This document shows positions 16,696 to 24,372 of a stretch of 64,000 nt of DNA, piece by piece; positions within the stretch are counted from its first letter, which is position 1; each line of letters starts with the position of its first letter. The notes under the pieces were generated by a model, which searched no databases, had not been told where the DNA came from, and worked only from the letters and a program-made list of their open reading frames with translations. Source of the stretch: Aquisalibacillus elongatus (GTDB taxonomy: Bacteria > Bacillota > Bacilli > Bacillales > Alkalibacillaceae); NCBI RefSeq assembly GCF_003843875.1, contig NZ_RKRF01000008.1:1-64000 (forward strand). Reading direction: 5' to 3'. Position numbers and translations under genes: made by a program.

Positions 16696-17112
16696 TTATA
16701 ACTTTTTTCTATACTCCATATATTTCTTATGAACATCGGGGTGATCATCAAAAAACTGGACGAGGGATGATATGCAGAAGGTCGTTTCTTTCCCGATGTG
16801 GTGTTCGATTCCTTCGACTTCTTCATAAATGTTATCTGAATCAATCTCAAAAACTCTAAAAAAGTCCTCGAGCGTCTGATGTTTATTAGCAATATCTTTC
16901 GCGATTTTTTTACCCTTATTGGTTAAAACAAATCCACGATACTTTTCATAAAGGCCAAGCCCTTGATCATCAAGTCGTTTCATCATTTTTGTCACAGAGG
17001 AAGGTAGGACATCTAGGTGTTCAGCAATGTCTGTTGCACGAGCATAACCTTTTTCTTCAAACATGTTATAGATGACTTCTAAATAGTCCTCCATATTAGG
17101 TGTAGTTGACAA
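16696..17112 (-). CDS. mntR: Manganese-responsive repressor MntR (DtxR family)
   Basis: 138 residues. The N-terminal winged helix (YARATDIAEHLDVLPSSVTKMMKRL) closely matches MntR of Bacillus subtilis. The metal-site and dimerisation region is present: Asp9 and Glu12 in MEDYLEVIY, His78 and EGIEHHIG near 100-107. When Mn(II) is bound, MntR represses manganese uptake genes. The start ATG follows aggagg. The gene is upstream of nothing in its own direction, but the adjacent ZIP transporter gene carries MntR-type boxes, so the pair probably forms a local Mn homeostasis module. Confidence 0.92.
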   Translation of the reverse strand: MSTTPNMEDYLEVIYNMFEEKGYARATDIAEHLDVLPSSVTKMMKRLDDQGLGLYEKYRGFVLTNKGKKIAKDIANKHQTLEDFFRVFEIDSDNIYEEVEGIEHHIGKETTFCISSLVQFFDDHPDVHKKYMEYRKKL

Positions 17113-17169
17113 AAAACTTCCTCCTTTAAACGGCTTTATATTTTTATTTTAATTCAAATGGACAAAGAT

Positions 17170-17970
17170 TTAAATAAATAATAGTAAACTTAATGCCATG
17201 ACGGCCATACCAGCCATCACACCATAAATCGGCAAGTGGGTCTCATCGTATTTTTTGGCAGCCGGGAGCAATTCATCTAATGAGATAAAAATCATAATCC
17301 CCGCAACGCCAGCAAAAATAATTCCAAATAACATGTCAGTTAAGTAAGGCATGAGGACTAAAAAAGCTACAAGTGCGCCAATTGGTTCTGATAAACCAGA
17401 TAAAAATGAAAGCTTAAATGCTTTTTTGCGATTGCCAGTGGCATAATAAACCGGTACAGATACGGCAATCCCTTCTGGAATATTGTGAATTGCAATTGCC
17501 ACCGCAATCGCTAAACCTAAGCCTGGGTCTTGTAATGCAGATGTGAAAGTAGCAATCCCCTCAGGGAAGTTATGAATAGCAATCGCGACCGCTGTAAATG
17601 TTCCCATTTTAAGCAGGTCAGGATTTTTTGGTGATTTCTCCATATCCTCGACTTTTTTAAGTTCATGCGGGTTGCTTTGTTTTGGAATGAGTTTGTCAAT
17701 TAAGGCAATGAGAATCATCCCGCCAAAAAAACCAGCAACCGTTAACCAATTTCCTGTAACTTCATCTGTTGCTCCAATAAGTGCTTCTTGAGCTTTAAAG
17801 AAAATTTCAACCATCGACACGTAGATCATAACACCAGCCGAAAAGCCAAGTGTAAACGATAAAAACTTTGTGTTGGTCGTCGTTGTGACAAAGGCTAGTA
17901 AGCTACCAATTCCAGTTGCTAAACCAGCCATGAGCGTTAACCCGAAGGCTAATAATAAGTTTTCCGTCAT
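17170..17970 (-). CDS. ZIP-family divalent metal transporter
   Basis: 266 residues from the ATG at 17970, chosen because gaggaacaa gives a spaced ribosome site. There are eight predicted helices. The metal-translocation motifs HNFPEGIATF (about 140-149) and HNIPEGIAVS (about 166-175) are those of ZupT-type ZIP importers, which carry Zn, Fe and Mn. A His-poor but charged loop (PKQSNPHELKK) lies between helices 3 and 4. An MntR-type box sits in its promoter and mntR is the neighbour, so manganese is the probable physiological cargo. This is inference, since family members are broad-range. Confidence 0.88.
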   Translation of the reverse strand: MTENLLLAFGLTLMAGLATGIGSLLAFVTTTTNTKFLSFTLGFSAGVMIYVSMVEIFFKAQEALIGATDEVTGNWLTVAGFFGGMILIALIDKLIPKQSNPHELKKVEDMEKSPKNPDLLKMGTFTAVAIAIHNFPEGIATFTSALQDPGLGLAIAVAIAIHNIPEGIAVSVPVYYATGNRKKAFKLSFLSGLSEPIGALVAFLVLMPYLTDMLFGIIFAGVAGIMIFISLDELLPAAKKYDETHLPIYGVMAGMAVMALSLLLFI

Positions 17971-18003
17971 TTTGTTGTTCCTCCTCAGTTTCATGGTAGA
18001 CGA

Positions 18004-18033
18004 ATTCTTTCCCTAAGGAAACTTTTCTGTCAA
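18004..18033 (-). promoter_or_regulatory. ZIP gene promoter with MntR box between -35 and start site
   Basis: On the minus strand a perfect -35 TTGACA (plus 18028-18033) is followed by an MntR-like box (plus 18004-18027, TTCCCTAAGGAAACTTT core) and a weak -10. A metal-loaded repressor bound here would block RNA polymerase. The 328-bp gap 17971-18298 otherwise holds the second box and array B. Confidence 0.65.
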
Positions 18034-18110
18034 AAAAATATCTAGTTCAAAAATATGCTGTTTTCCGTAGTGTGTGCCTGTATATATAGAAAAAGTTGTA
18101 TAAGTAAATG

Positions 18111-18134
18111 AATTTTGCCTTAAGGAAACTTTAT
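18111..18134. promoter_or_regulatory. Second MntR box
   Basis: TTTTGCCTTAAGGAAACTTT at 18113-18132 agrees closely with the MntR operator consensus of Bacillus (TTTGCC.TAAGGAAAC). It lies about 85 bp upstream of the promoter-proximal box, giving the ZIP gene two sites. Confidence 0.7.
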
Positions 18135-18180
18135 CGTAAATATTAAGAAAATTCAAGGATTTGGTTTTGGGGGAAGAGGG

Positions 18181-18264
18181 TTACTCTCAAATTGATTAGG
18201 ATTACTCTCGAACGCAGGACGTTTACCTTCAAACAGAATAAGTTTACTCACGAGAATTTATGTT
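18181..18264. repeat. 21-bp-periodic array B, motif TTACTCTC
   Basis: TTACTCTC-type units begin at 18181, 18202, 18223 and 18244, exact 21-bp steps. Intervening sequence is not conserved. It lies 35 bp upstream of the next gene, in a divergent gap. Confidence 0.8.
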
Positions 18265-18298
18265 ATATTGATACTAATAATCTATTAGGAGGGGTTTC

Positions 18299-18826
18299 AT
18301 GATTTACCGCTATAAAGATCAGTCCCCACGAATTCACGATTCCGTATTTATTGCAGATGGTGCTAAAGTAATCGGCGATGTTGAGATTGGTGCCGAATCT
18401 AGTATTTGGTTTAATGTGGTCTTAAGAGGTGATGAGGGACCAATTCGAATCGGTGAACGTTGTAATGTACAGGAAAATACAATGTGCCACTTATATGAAC
18501 AATTTCCATTGACGTTGGAAGATGAAGTTTCAGTTGGCCACAACGCAATTGTTCATGGCTGTACATTACGTAAAGGCGTGCTCGTCGGCATGGGCGCAAC
18601 CGTACTAGATGGTGCTGAGATTGGTGAGTATTCAATTATCGGTGCGAATAGCCTCGTGCCTTCCGGTAAGAAAATTCCACCGCGCTCGCTTGTTCTTGGT
18701 TCCCCTGGAAAAGTTGTGCGCGAGTTGACCGAGCAAGATTACGAGATGATCGAAGAAACGATCCGGACGTATGCTAATAAAGGGCAAGAATTTCAGCGTA
18801 AGGATGTATTTGAGAGGATTAAGTAA
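18299..18826 (+). CDS. Gamma-carbonic-anhydrase-like hexapeptide-repeat protein
   Basis: 175 residues of left-handed beta-helix type. Hexapeptide turns run through residues 12-135 (VIGDVEIGAESSIWFNVVLRGD, VGHNAIVHGC, VGMGATVLDGAEIG). Three potential zinc-ligand His are in MCHLYE and VGHNAIVHG, as in the YrdA/CaiE/PaaY group. Members are carbonic anhydrases or, for PaaY, a thioesterase of the phenylacetate pathway. The paa operon begins 1.7 kb downstream, which makes a PaaY-like role possible but unproven. Ribosome site aggaggg. Twelve bases separate it from the next gene. Confidence 0.85.
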   Translation: MIYRYKDQSPRIHDSVFIADGAKVIGDVEIGAESSIWFNVVLRGDEGPIRIGERCNVQENTMCHLYEQFPLTLEDEVSVGHNAIVHGCTLRKGVLVGMGATVLDGAEIGEYSIIGANSLVPSGKKIPPRSLVLGSPGKVVRELTEQDYEMIEETIRTYANKGQEFQRKDVFERIK

Positions 18827-18838
18827 GGAGAGTTTCGG

Positions 18839-19141
18839 ATGCCAAAATGTCAAAACTGTGATCAACAATGGAGTTATAAACAAACGGTAAAAAAATCGTT
18901 CACTCTAGATACAGGCATGCCTTGCCCTTATTGTGAGCGAAAACAATACCCAACTGCTAAAACAAGGAAAAAGGCGAGCTTATTAAACTTTGTGCCGCTT
19001 TTGAGTTTACTACTACCGGTCTTTTGGAATGACATATCAGGTTGGGTCGTTTTAGGGCTCTTATTAGGAAGTTCCATTTTTTTGATGAGCGTCTATCCAG
19101 TTATGTTAAAACTCTCGAATGAAGAAGAAGGGTTATGGTGA
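18839..19141 (+). CDS. TIGR04104-type zinc-ribbon membrane protein
   Basis: 100 residues. The N-terminus holds two CXXC pairs (Cys4/Cys7 and Cys29/Cys32), spaced as in the CXXC-20-CXXC family TIGR04104 of Bacillus. Two hydrophobic helices follow (about 46-62 and 66-86). A small membrane protein with a cytoplasmic zinc ribbon, function unknown. Ribosome site aaggagag. It probably shares a transcript with the hexapeptide protein. Confidence 0.78.
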   Translation: MPKCQNCDQQWSYKQTVKKSFTLDTGMPCPYCERKQYPTAKTRKKASLLNFVPLLSLLLPVFWNDISGWVVLGLLLGSSIFLMSVYPVMLKLSNEEEGLW

Positions 19142-19166
19142 GGCGAAAGGGAGGAACCCTTTCGCC
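19142..19166. terminator. GC-rich hairpin at the end of the zinc-ribbon gene
   Basis: Perfect 10-bp stem ggcgaaaggg / ccctttcgcc directly after the stop codon. No T run follows on either strand, so termination may be weak or the hairpin may stabilise the 3' end. Array C starts at once. Confidence 0.5.
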
Positions 19167-19167
19167 G

Positions 19168-19230
19168 AAACGTACCCGCTGGAGAGGGAAACGTACCCGC
19201 TGGAAGAGCAAACAGGCCCGAAAGCGAGTA
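19168..19230. repeat. 21-bp-periodic array C, motif AAACGTACCCGCTGG
   Basis: Two nearly identical units at 19168 and 19189 and a diverged third at 19210, all 21 bp apart. It lies in a convergent gap. Confidence 0.75.
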
Positions 19231-19250
19231 ACTCCCACTAAATATGTAGT

Positions 19251-19442
19251 TTAATAAACCCCCGCCATGGCGACCATGCCAATACTCCATATCAATAGTG
19301 TGAAAGAAGAAATCACCCAAAACGTATTAATAGCTGTAGCTTCTTCTCTATGAGTCTTTTTAATAATATCAATCAGGTTTATACAAAAGATAATTGATAA
19401 AATAGGTGCAAAAAACATAACAACATACATGAAAAATACCAT
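19251..19442 (-). CDS. Small membrane protein, unknown
   Basis: 63 residues with two hydrophobic helices (about 2-24 and 42-60) separated by a charged loop (KKTHREEA). The ATG follows aggaag about 9 bases upstream. It starts 14 bases after the paaX stop, on the same strand, so it may be co-transcribed with paaX. No family recognised. Confidence 0.55.
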   Translation of the reverse strand: MVFFMYVVMFFAPILSIIFCINLIDIIKKTHREEATAINTFWVISSFTLLIWSIGMVAMAGVY

Positions 19443-19456
19443 TCTAATCTTCCTTC

Positions 19457-20278
19457 CTACTCAAATACACCTTCAAAGAACCGTGTAGCACGGGGTTGAA
19501 GTAAGTCGTGGTAATCGTTAAATAATGTTTGGGCTGAGTTGCCTAGCCATTTTTCTGGGAGTAATTCCTCTGGTAAATGGGGGTCGATAAATAAAAACTT
19601 CCGGTACTGGTGAACGAGAGATGCACATTTTACGAAACATTCGCCGTCGCTCATGCTGCCTTTTTCGATCAAGTGTTGGTCGATATAATACTTTTCGCTA
19701 TATTCCTTAATAAATTCAGAGTACTTATCATTCACTTCATCCAGATCCCAGCATTGGTAAATCAAATCCTCAGCCTTGCCCATTCCTTCATACGTTCCTT
19801 TAAAAAAAGTCACATAATCACTAATATCATATTTTTCAATCATGCGATGGACTTGTTCTTCTAATGGGTTCGGGGTAATCCAACAACTATTCGATAGACT
19901 ACCAAATCCACTCCAAACAAGCTCTTTTCGCAATTCGTCGCGGAGGTTGCGTTTGTGTTCAGGAATATTATAGATAAGCATCCGCCATTGGCCATCCCAA
20001 TGAGGAGCTGCTGTTTGATAGATTCGCCTAGAGGCTTCTTCCATTCGGGCTTTGCCTTGTTCGGTTAAAGAATAATAGCTTCTATTGCCTCGTTTTTCAG
20101 ATTGGACCCAGCCTTGTTTACTCATGCGCGAAATAGCCGCGCGAACGGATTGCTCGTTATGACCAAACTCTTTGAGTAAACCGATTAAGCTGCCAATCCA
20201 GATCACGTTTCCGTAATGTCTGACGTAATCGCCGTATAACGTAAAAATCATGGAACGTGTGTTAAATTGATTGTCCAT
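19457..20278 (-). CDS. paaX: PaaX-family transcriptional regulator
   Basis: 273 residues from the ATG at 20278, preferred over an upstream ATG because family members start MDNQ/MN.Q and aaaggatct lies upstream. The N-terminal winged helix (FTLYGDYVRHYG, GHNEQSVRAAISRMSKQGW) is highly typical of PaaX. The central (WRMLIYNIPE) and C-terminal (CASLVHQYRKFLFIDPHLPEELLP) domains complete it. PaaX proteins repress phenylacetate genes and release DNA on binding phenylacetyl-CoA. Divergent from paaA, 223 bp apart. Cytoplasmic DNA-binding protein. Confidence 0.92.
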   Translation of the reverse strand: MDNQFNTRSMIFTLYGDYVRHYGNVIWIGSLIGLLKEFGHNEQSVRAAISRMSKQGWVQSEKRGNRSYYSLTEQGKARMEEASRRIYQTAAPHWDGQWRMLIYNIPEHKRNLRDELRKELVWSGFGSLSNSCWITPNPLEEQVHRMIEKYDISDYVTFFKGTYEGMGKAEDLIYQCWDLDEVNDKYSEFIKEYSEKYYIDQHLIEKGSMSDGECFVKCASLVHQYRKFLFIDPHLPEELLPEKWLGNSAQTLFNDYHDLLQPRATRFFEGVFE

Positions 20279-20437
20279 ATCCCTAGATCCTTTCCTTTTT
20301 CGATAAATGGATTCCTGTGAAACTAGTTTACTATAAAATGACACAACATTCATACACTTTTTAAAGAATATCAACGATTTCGACCATCATAGAATAGTAT
20401 ATAGGACGTTATATTTTTTGAAAATTTAAAAATTTAA

Positions 20438-20466
20438 TTGCTAATCGTATGACGTTTTGTTATGAT
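20438..20466 (+). promoter_or_regulatory. Predicted paaA promoter
   Basis: TTGCTA (20438-20443) and TATGAT (20461-20466) with 17-bp spacing, 36 bp before the paaA start. The candidate operator at 20465-20481 overlaps the -10 and start site. Confidence 0.65.
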
Positions 20467-20481
20467 AACGTTAAATAAACG
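20465..20481. promoter_or_regulatory. Candidate PaaX operator at the paaA promoter
   Basis: On the minus strand it reads CGTTTATTTAACGTTAT, that is CGTT-N7-CGTTAT. The same arrangement occurs at 29891-29907 over the start site of the second operon. PaaX is encoded divergently. The match is short and unproven. Confidence 0.35.
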
Positions 20482-20501
20482 TAATGAGGAGAGGTTGCTG
20501 T

Positions 20502-21488
20502 ATGTATAACTATTTGGAGTATGGCAGTTCAGACGCTCCCCGCAATCACGAAGACCCGGAACAATACGATAGATTTATGGCACGCATTGAAGCAGGAGAA
20601 AAAATTGAAGCCGACGACTGGATGCCGGATGACTATCGCCAAGGATTAATAAAATTAATTTCGATGCATGGAATTAGTGAGATCATGGGCGCGCTACCGG
20701 AAAAAGAGTGGGTGCCGAAAGCCCCAACGTTAAAACGTAAACTCGGGATTATGGCAAAAGTCCAAGATGAGATGGGGCACGGGCAATTACTGCTTCGTGT
20801 CGCAGAAGATTTAATGAAACCTTACGGAAAAACGCGTAAAGATCTCATAGAAAATCTACTATCGGGAGATTTGAAGTTTCATAATGTTTTCCACATGCCG
20901 ACGAAAACGTGGGCAGATGCCGGTATGGTCGGTTGGTTAGTTGACGGAGCGGCCATTATTTCGCAAACAAATATGCTCGATGCCTCTTACGGACCGTATC
21001 AACGCGCGCTTCAGCGAATTTGTCAGGAAGAAGTTTTTCATGCTCAGCATGGTGAAGCGATTATCATGGCACTAGCTGAAGGGTCCGACCATCAACGTGA
21101 AATTTTACAAGAATCGCTCAACCGCTGGTGGCCATCACTCTTGATGTTCTTTGGTCCAGCATCAGCGGATACGACCGGATCTTCGAAGCAAGACATTATG
21201 ATTAAGTATAAAATTCGTAAAAGCAATAACGAAGAATTGCGCCAGGCCTTTTTAGACAAATACTTGCCTCGCGTGTTTTCGCTTGGCCTAACCGTTCCAG
21301 ATGAGACCGTTCATTACGATGAGGAACAAGGCCAATGGGTGTATCAACAACCTGATTGGGATGAGTTTAAACAGATTATTAAAAACAAAGGTCCAAGGTC
21401 TAAAGAACGCTTGCGTTTGCGCCAGATTGCTTATGAAAACAATAGCTGGGTCCGCCAAGCGTTATCTAAAGAAGTGGTGGGATCTTAG
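20502..21488 (+). CDS. paaA: Phenylacetyl-CoA 1,2-epoxidase subunit PaaA
   Basis: 328 residues from the ATG at 20502; ggagaggttgctgt precedes it, and an in-frame ATG 18 bases earlier overlaps that site. Ferritin-like catalytic subunit of the di-iron epoxidase that converts phenylacetyl-CoA to its 1,2-epoxide. Iron-ligand motifs visible: DEMGH (about 88-92) and EEVFHAQHGE (about 172-181), with the partner Glu near GISEIMG. First gene of a tightly packed operon with paaB, paaC and paaD. Confidence 0.93.
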   Translation: MYNYLEYGSSDAPRNHEDPEQYDRFMARIEAGEKIEADDWMPDDYRQGLIKLISMHGISEIMGALPEKEWVPKAPTLKRKLGIMAKVQDEMGHGQLLLRVAEDLMKPYGKTRKDLIENLLSGDLKFHNVFHMPTKTWADAGMVGWLVDGAAIISQTNMLDASYGPYQRALQRICQEEVFHAQHGEAIIMALAEGSDHQREILQESLNRWWPSLLMFFGPASADTTGSSKQDIMIKYKIRKSNNEELRQAFLDKYLPRVFSLGLTVPDETVHYDEEQGQWVYQQPDWDEFKQIIKNKGPRSKERLRLRQIAYENNSWVRQALSKEVVGS

Positions 21489-21503
21489 AAAGGAGAGGTT
21501 GCA

Positions 21504-21854
21504 TTGGAGGAGACGAATTTTTACCAAGAATATGAAGTGTTCAGTAAAAAAAGTGTGAAAGCCCCGATCCAACATCAGTTCAGCCTGCTTGCTCCGAATG
21601 AAGAGATGGCACTGTCCATGGCCTTGGAAAACTTTATGCGCCGGGAAGATGTCTTAGATGTTTGGGTGGTCAAACGAGAAAACATTCGCCGAATGACGAG
21701 TGAAGAGCGGACGAACTGGACGAAACGCCTTGATAACAAGGATTATCGGAAAACGAAAGGCTATGGCTATTTAAGGCAAAAGTGGAAGGAAAAAGAGCAA
21801 GGCATGCTAGATGAAAAAGAGATCATGTCGTGGAAAGAGGTGAAGAAAAAGTGA
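21504..21854 (+). CDS. paaB: Phenylacetyl-CoA epoxidase subunit PaaB
   Basis: 116 residues starting at TTG 21504 after aggagagg. A small structural subunit of the epoxidase that bridges PaaA-PaaC pairs. The family pattern YEVFSKKSVKAPIQHQFSL and the following SMALENFMRREDVLDVWVVKRENI are clear. The last codon region (KEVKKK) overlaps the start of paaC by four bases, indicating translational coupling. Confidence 0.92.
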   Translation: MEETNFYQEYEVFSKKSVKAPIQHQFSLLAPNEEMALSMALENFMRREDVLDVWVVKRENIRRMTSEERTNWTKRLDNKDYRKTKGYGYLRQKWKEKEQGMLDEKEIMSWKEVKKK

Positions 21855-22660
21855 TCACATCAGCTGAACAAGCCAAACAAGATCCAACGTATTTACAAGC
21901 GTTAAAGGAATTGCTTTATCAACTGGCAGACGATGATTTTTTGGTGTCGTTTCGTGGCTCCGAATGGCTGGGACTCGCGCCACACATTGAAGAGGATGTT
22001 GCTTTTTCTTCGATTACGCAAAACACGATGGGGCATGCGCTCCTATTCTATCAGCTGCTAGAAGAGCTCGGAGAAGGTAAAGTTGATGTATTAGCGCATG
22101 ATCGGAAACCAAGTGAGCGTAAAAATGCTATTTATTTAGAGAAGAAAAACGGAGAAGGCCATTATACAGAGGAACCTTACTATGACTGGGCTTTGACGGT
22201 GGTCCGGAATTATTTCTATGAAACGTTTAAAAAAATAAAATTGGAAGCGATTACAAAGAGTTCGTATCAGCCACTCGCGAATGTTGCAGGGAAAGTGTTA
22301 ATGGAGCAGCCTTATCATCTTGCGCATTGGAAGCTTTGGTTTGAACAGTTATATAACTCCACTGATGATGCGAGAGCGCGTTTGCAAACGAGGATTGCTG
22401 AAGCGTGGGAAGAGTTTGGCGATGTGCTGGAATTAGGTCCTTATGCAACGGAAATGGCTCACTTTGAACTTATGATCAGTGAGGTAGAGTTAAGAGATCG
22501 ATGGCTTGAAGAAATAGAGCTGATGCTAGGAACTTTACCTAGTCGAACCTTAGGTAAAAAATACGGCAGCGGAAGGGAAGGTGAGCACACGTCTGATTTA
22601 GATCAAGCGATTGAAATTTTTCAGGATGTGTACGTCAGCGATGAAGGTGCTGTTTGGTAA
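21851..22660 (+). CDS. paaC: Phenylacetyl-CoA epoxidase subunit PaaC
   Basis: 269 residues. The GTG at 21851 overlaps the paaB stop as GTGA, and gaggtgaag lies just upstream. An ATG 21 bases earlier is less likely. Ferritin-like but catalytically inactive partner of PaaA. Diagnostic segments are GSEWLGLAPHIEEDVAFSSI, NTMGHALLFYQLLEEL and YATEMAHFELMISEVELRDRW. It forms the structural half of the epoxidase core. Followed by paaD after 12 bases. Confidence 0.92.
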   Translation: MITSAEQAKQDPTYLQALKELLYQLADDDFLVSFRGSEWLGLAPHIEEDVAFSSITQNTMGHALLFYQLLEELGEGKVDVLAHDRKPSERKNAIYLEKKNGEGHYTEEPYYDWALTVVRNYFYETFKKIKLEAITKSSYQPLANVAGKVLMEQPYHLAHWKLWFEQLYNSTDDARARLQTRIAEAWEEFGDVLELGPYATEMAHFELMISEVELRDRWLEEIELMLGTLPSRTLGKKYGSGREGEHTSDLDQAIEIFQDVYVSDEGAVW

Positions 22661-22672
22661 GGAGGTGGTTGC

Positions 22673-23164
22673 ATGCAAGAACAACTTGATGAGATTCAAG
22701 CGGTGTTAAAAACCGTTGATGACCCTGAACTACCATCTGTGAGTGTTTTTGACTTAGGGATGGTGCATGATGTGAAAGTCATCGGTGGGTCCGTATTTAT
22801 CACAATGACACCAACGTTTGCAGGGTGCCCTGCTTTGGATTTTATCCAACGCGACGTAAAAAAAGCCGTTGAAGAGTTGGAGTGGGTGACAGACTGTGAA
22901 GTTCAATTCTCGTTCCAACAAAAATGGTCCACGGATGCCATTACAGATGAAGGAAAACATCAGCTTAAAAAGCACGGGGTTGCGCCACCACCAGAAGATT
23001 TCCAGCCTGGTCAAAAGTGGACGGTTAACTGTCCGTACTGCGAATCTAACTACACCTCAATGGACAATGTGTTTGGGCCGACCGCTTGTAGAAGCATTTT
23101 GTACTGCCAGGCATGCAAAAATCCATTCGAAGCCATGAAGCCAGTAGTGGATTACATGTCTTAA
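22673..23164 (+). CDS. paaD: Phenylacetyl-CoA epoxidase maturation protein PaaD
   Basis: 163 residues. N-terminal MIP18/DUF59-like domain (VDDPELPSVSVFDLGMVHDV; PTFAGCPALDF) as in iron-sulfur assembly factors. The C-terminal zinc-ribbon-like segment has Cys pairs CPYC and CQAC plus a further Cys in GPTACRS. PaaD is needed for assembly of the epoxidase or its reductase. The reductase gene paaE, often next, is absent here. The 21-bp array D starts at the stop codon. Confidence 0.92.
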   Translation: MQEQLDEIQAVLKTVDDPELPSVSVFDLGMVHDVKVIGGSVFITMTPTFAGCPALDFIQRDVKKAVEELEWVTDCEVQFSFQQKWSTDAITDEGKHQLKKHGVAPPPEDFQPGQKWTVNCPYCESNYTSMDNVFGPTACRSILYCQACKNPFEAMKPVVDYMS

Positions 23165-23268
23165 TTTCTCGAAAAACGGGCCGAATCTCCCGAACAACGT
23201 TCACTATTTCTCGAAAACGGATGTTAATCTCTCGAAAACAAAGGGTGATCTCCCGAACAGATCTCCCC
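23164..23268. repeat. 21-bp-periodic array D, motif AT(T/C)TC(T/C)CGAA
   Basis: Five units at 23164, 23185, 23206, 23227 and 23248, each exactly 21 bp apart, alternating TTTCTCGAAAA-like and ATCTCCCGAAC-like cores. It lies inside the paa operon between paaD and the EthD-like gene. Both strands translate as heptad-like strings (ISRKxxx; FREIxxx), probably a by-product of the period. Confidence 0.9.
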
Positions 23269-23297
23269 AAAAATATTAAAAAAAGGAGTTTTTCAAA

Positions 23298-23615
23298 ATG
23301 GTTAAGTTAATTGCAATTTACAAACAACCGGAGGATCAAGAAAAGTTCGATGAGCATTACTTCAACACGCACACACCACTGACACAAAAGATCCCAGGAC
23401 TGCGCGACATGAAGGTAACAAAAATTGTTGGCTCGCCAATGGGGGATACGGACTATTATCTTCTTTGTGAGATGTATTATGACGATCACGAATCACTACA
23501 AAAAGCGATGAAGACAGACGAAGGAAAAGCGTCAGGAAAAGACGTTATGCAGTTTGCCGGTGATATTGTCACGCTTGTAATTGGTGAGGAAGTTCATGTC
23601 GAAAAAGTTCATTAA
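23298..23615 (+). CDS. EthD-family protein in the paa operon
   Basis: 105 residues of the EthD / dimeric alpha-beta barrel family: VKLIAIYKQPEDQEKFDEHYF, HTPLTQKIPGL and the YYDDHESLQKAMKTDEGKA segment. Members stabilise or accept products of oxygenases. Frequent in phenylacetate clusters of Bacillus and relatives, where its exact role is not settled. Ribosome site aaaggag. It overlaps the next gene's start by 20 bases. Confidence 0.85.
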   Translation: MVKLIAIYKQPEDQEKFDEHYFNTHTPLTQKIPGLRDMKVTKIVGSPMGDTDYYLLCEMYYDDHESLQKAMKTDEGKASGKDVMQFAGDIVTLVIGEEVHVEKVH

Positions 23616-24369
23616 AACGTATGAAGACGGACCTGTTGGGGTGATTGAGCTCAATCGCCCGGAAGTGTTAAACGCCTTAAACCGGCAAATGATTGATGAA
23701 ATCGTAGCGCAGTTGGAGGACTACCAACGAAACTCAGCCATTCGCGTCATAATGATGAAAGGAAATGGCAAAGCATTTGCAGCAGGTGCTGACATTGAAG
23801 AAATGAAAAATGATACGCCGACGTCGATGGAGCTCGCGGACCCATTTGCAGTTTGGGACCGGATTGCATCGATTAAAAAGCCGATTATCACAGCCGTTAA
23901 TGGGTTTGCTTTAGGTGGTGGGTTTGAACTGGCGCTTCACTGTGACTTAATCGTCGCCAGTGAAGATGCGAAGTTTGGGTTTCCTGAAGTGAAACTAGGT
24001 GTCATGCCAGGAGCAGGCGGGACACAGCTATTATCGAAGGCGATTGGCCAACGAAAAGCGTTGGAGTGGATATGGCTAGGTGAACAAATGAGTGCTAATG
24101 AGGCGCTGGAGCTGGGGGCAATTAACCGAGTCACGTCTAAAGAACTCGTCGAAGAAGAAACGATGCGATTGGCGCATCAGTTAGCAGAACAAGCGCCGCT
24201 CTCACTCAGATTAATTAAAGAGGCCGTTGATGTATCAAGCGATGTGCCGTTAAGAGAAGGCATGAAGCTTGAAAGGAAAAACTTTTACTTATTATTCGAT
24301 TCACAAGATCAATCAGAAGGTATGCAGGCGTTCGTTGAAAAGCGGCCACCTCATTTTAAAGGGGAGTAA
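23596..24369 (+). CDS. paaF: Enoyl-CoA hydratase of the phenylacetate pathway (PaaF-type)
   Basis: 257 residues from ATG 23596 (gaggaag upstream), overlapping the EthD gene end. Crotonase fold with the oxyanion motif AAGADIEEM near 62. Both catalytic Glu are present, in ALGGGFELAL (near 108) and GFPEVKLGVMPGAGG (near 128), so it should hydrate 2,3-dehydro-acyl-CoA. This fits PaaF. A general hydratase function is possible, but the position between the epoxidase and paaG-like genes favours the pathway. Confidence 0.87.
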   Translation: MSKKFIKTYEDGPVGVIELNRPEVLNALNRQMIDEIVAQLEDYQRNSAIRVIMMKGNGKAFAAGADIEEMKNDTPTSMELADPFAVWDRIASIKKPIITAVNGFALGGGFELALHCDLIVASEDAKFGFPEVKLGVMPGAGGTQLLSKAIGQRKALEWIWLGEQMSANEALELGAINRVTSKELVEEETMRLAHQLAEQAPLSLRLIKEAVDVSSDVPLREGMKLERKNFYLLFDSQDQSEGMQAFVEKRPPHFKGE

Positions 24370-24372
24370 GTG

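Noticed and set aside
19142..19166. Classical rho-independent terminator after the zinc-ribbon gene
   Set aside because: The stem is strong but neither strand has a T tract, so it is listed only as a hairpin of moderate confidence.
23046..23310. Overlapping ORFs on both strands with heptad repeats (FREIxxx and ISRKxxx)
   Set aside because: They coincide with the exact 21-bp array D and with the 3' end of paaD. Heptads follow automatically from a 21-bp DNA period, and no ribosome site is suitable.
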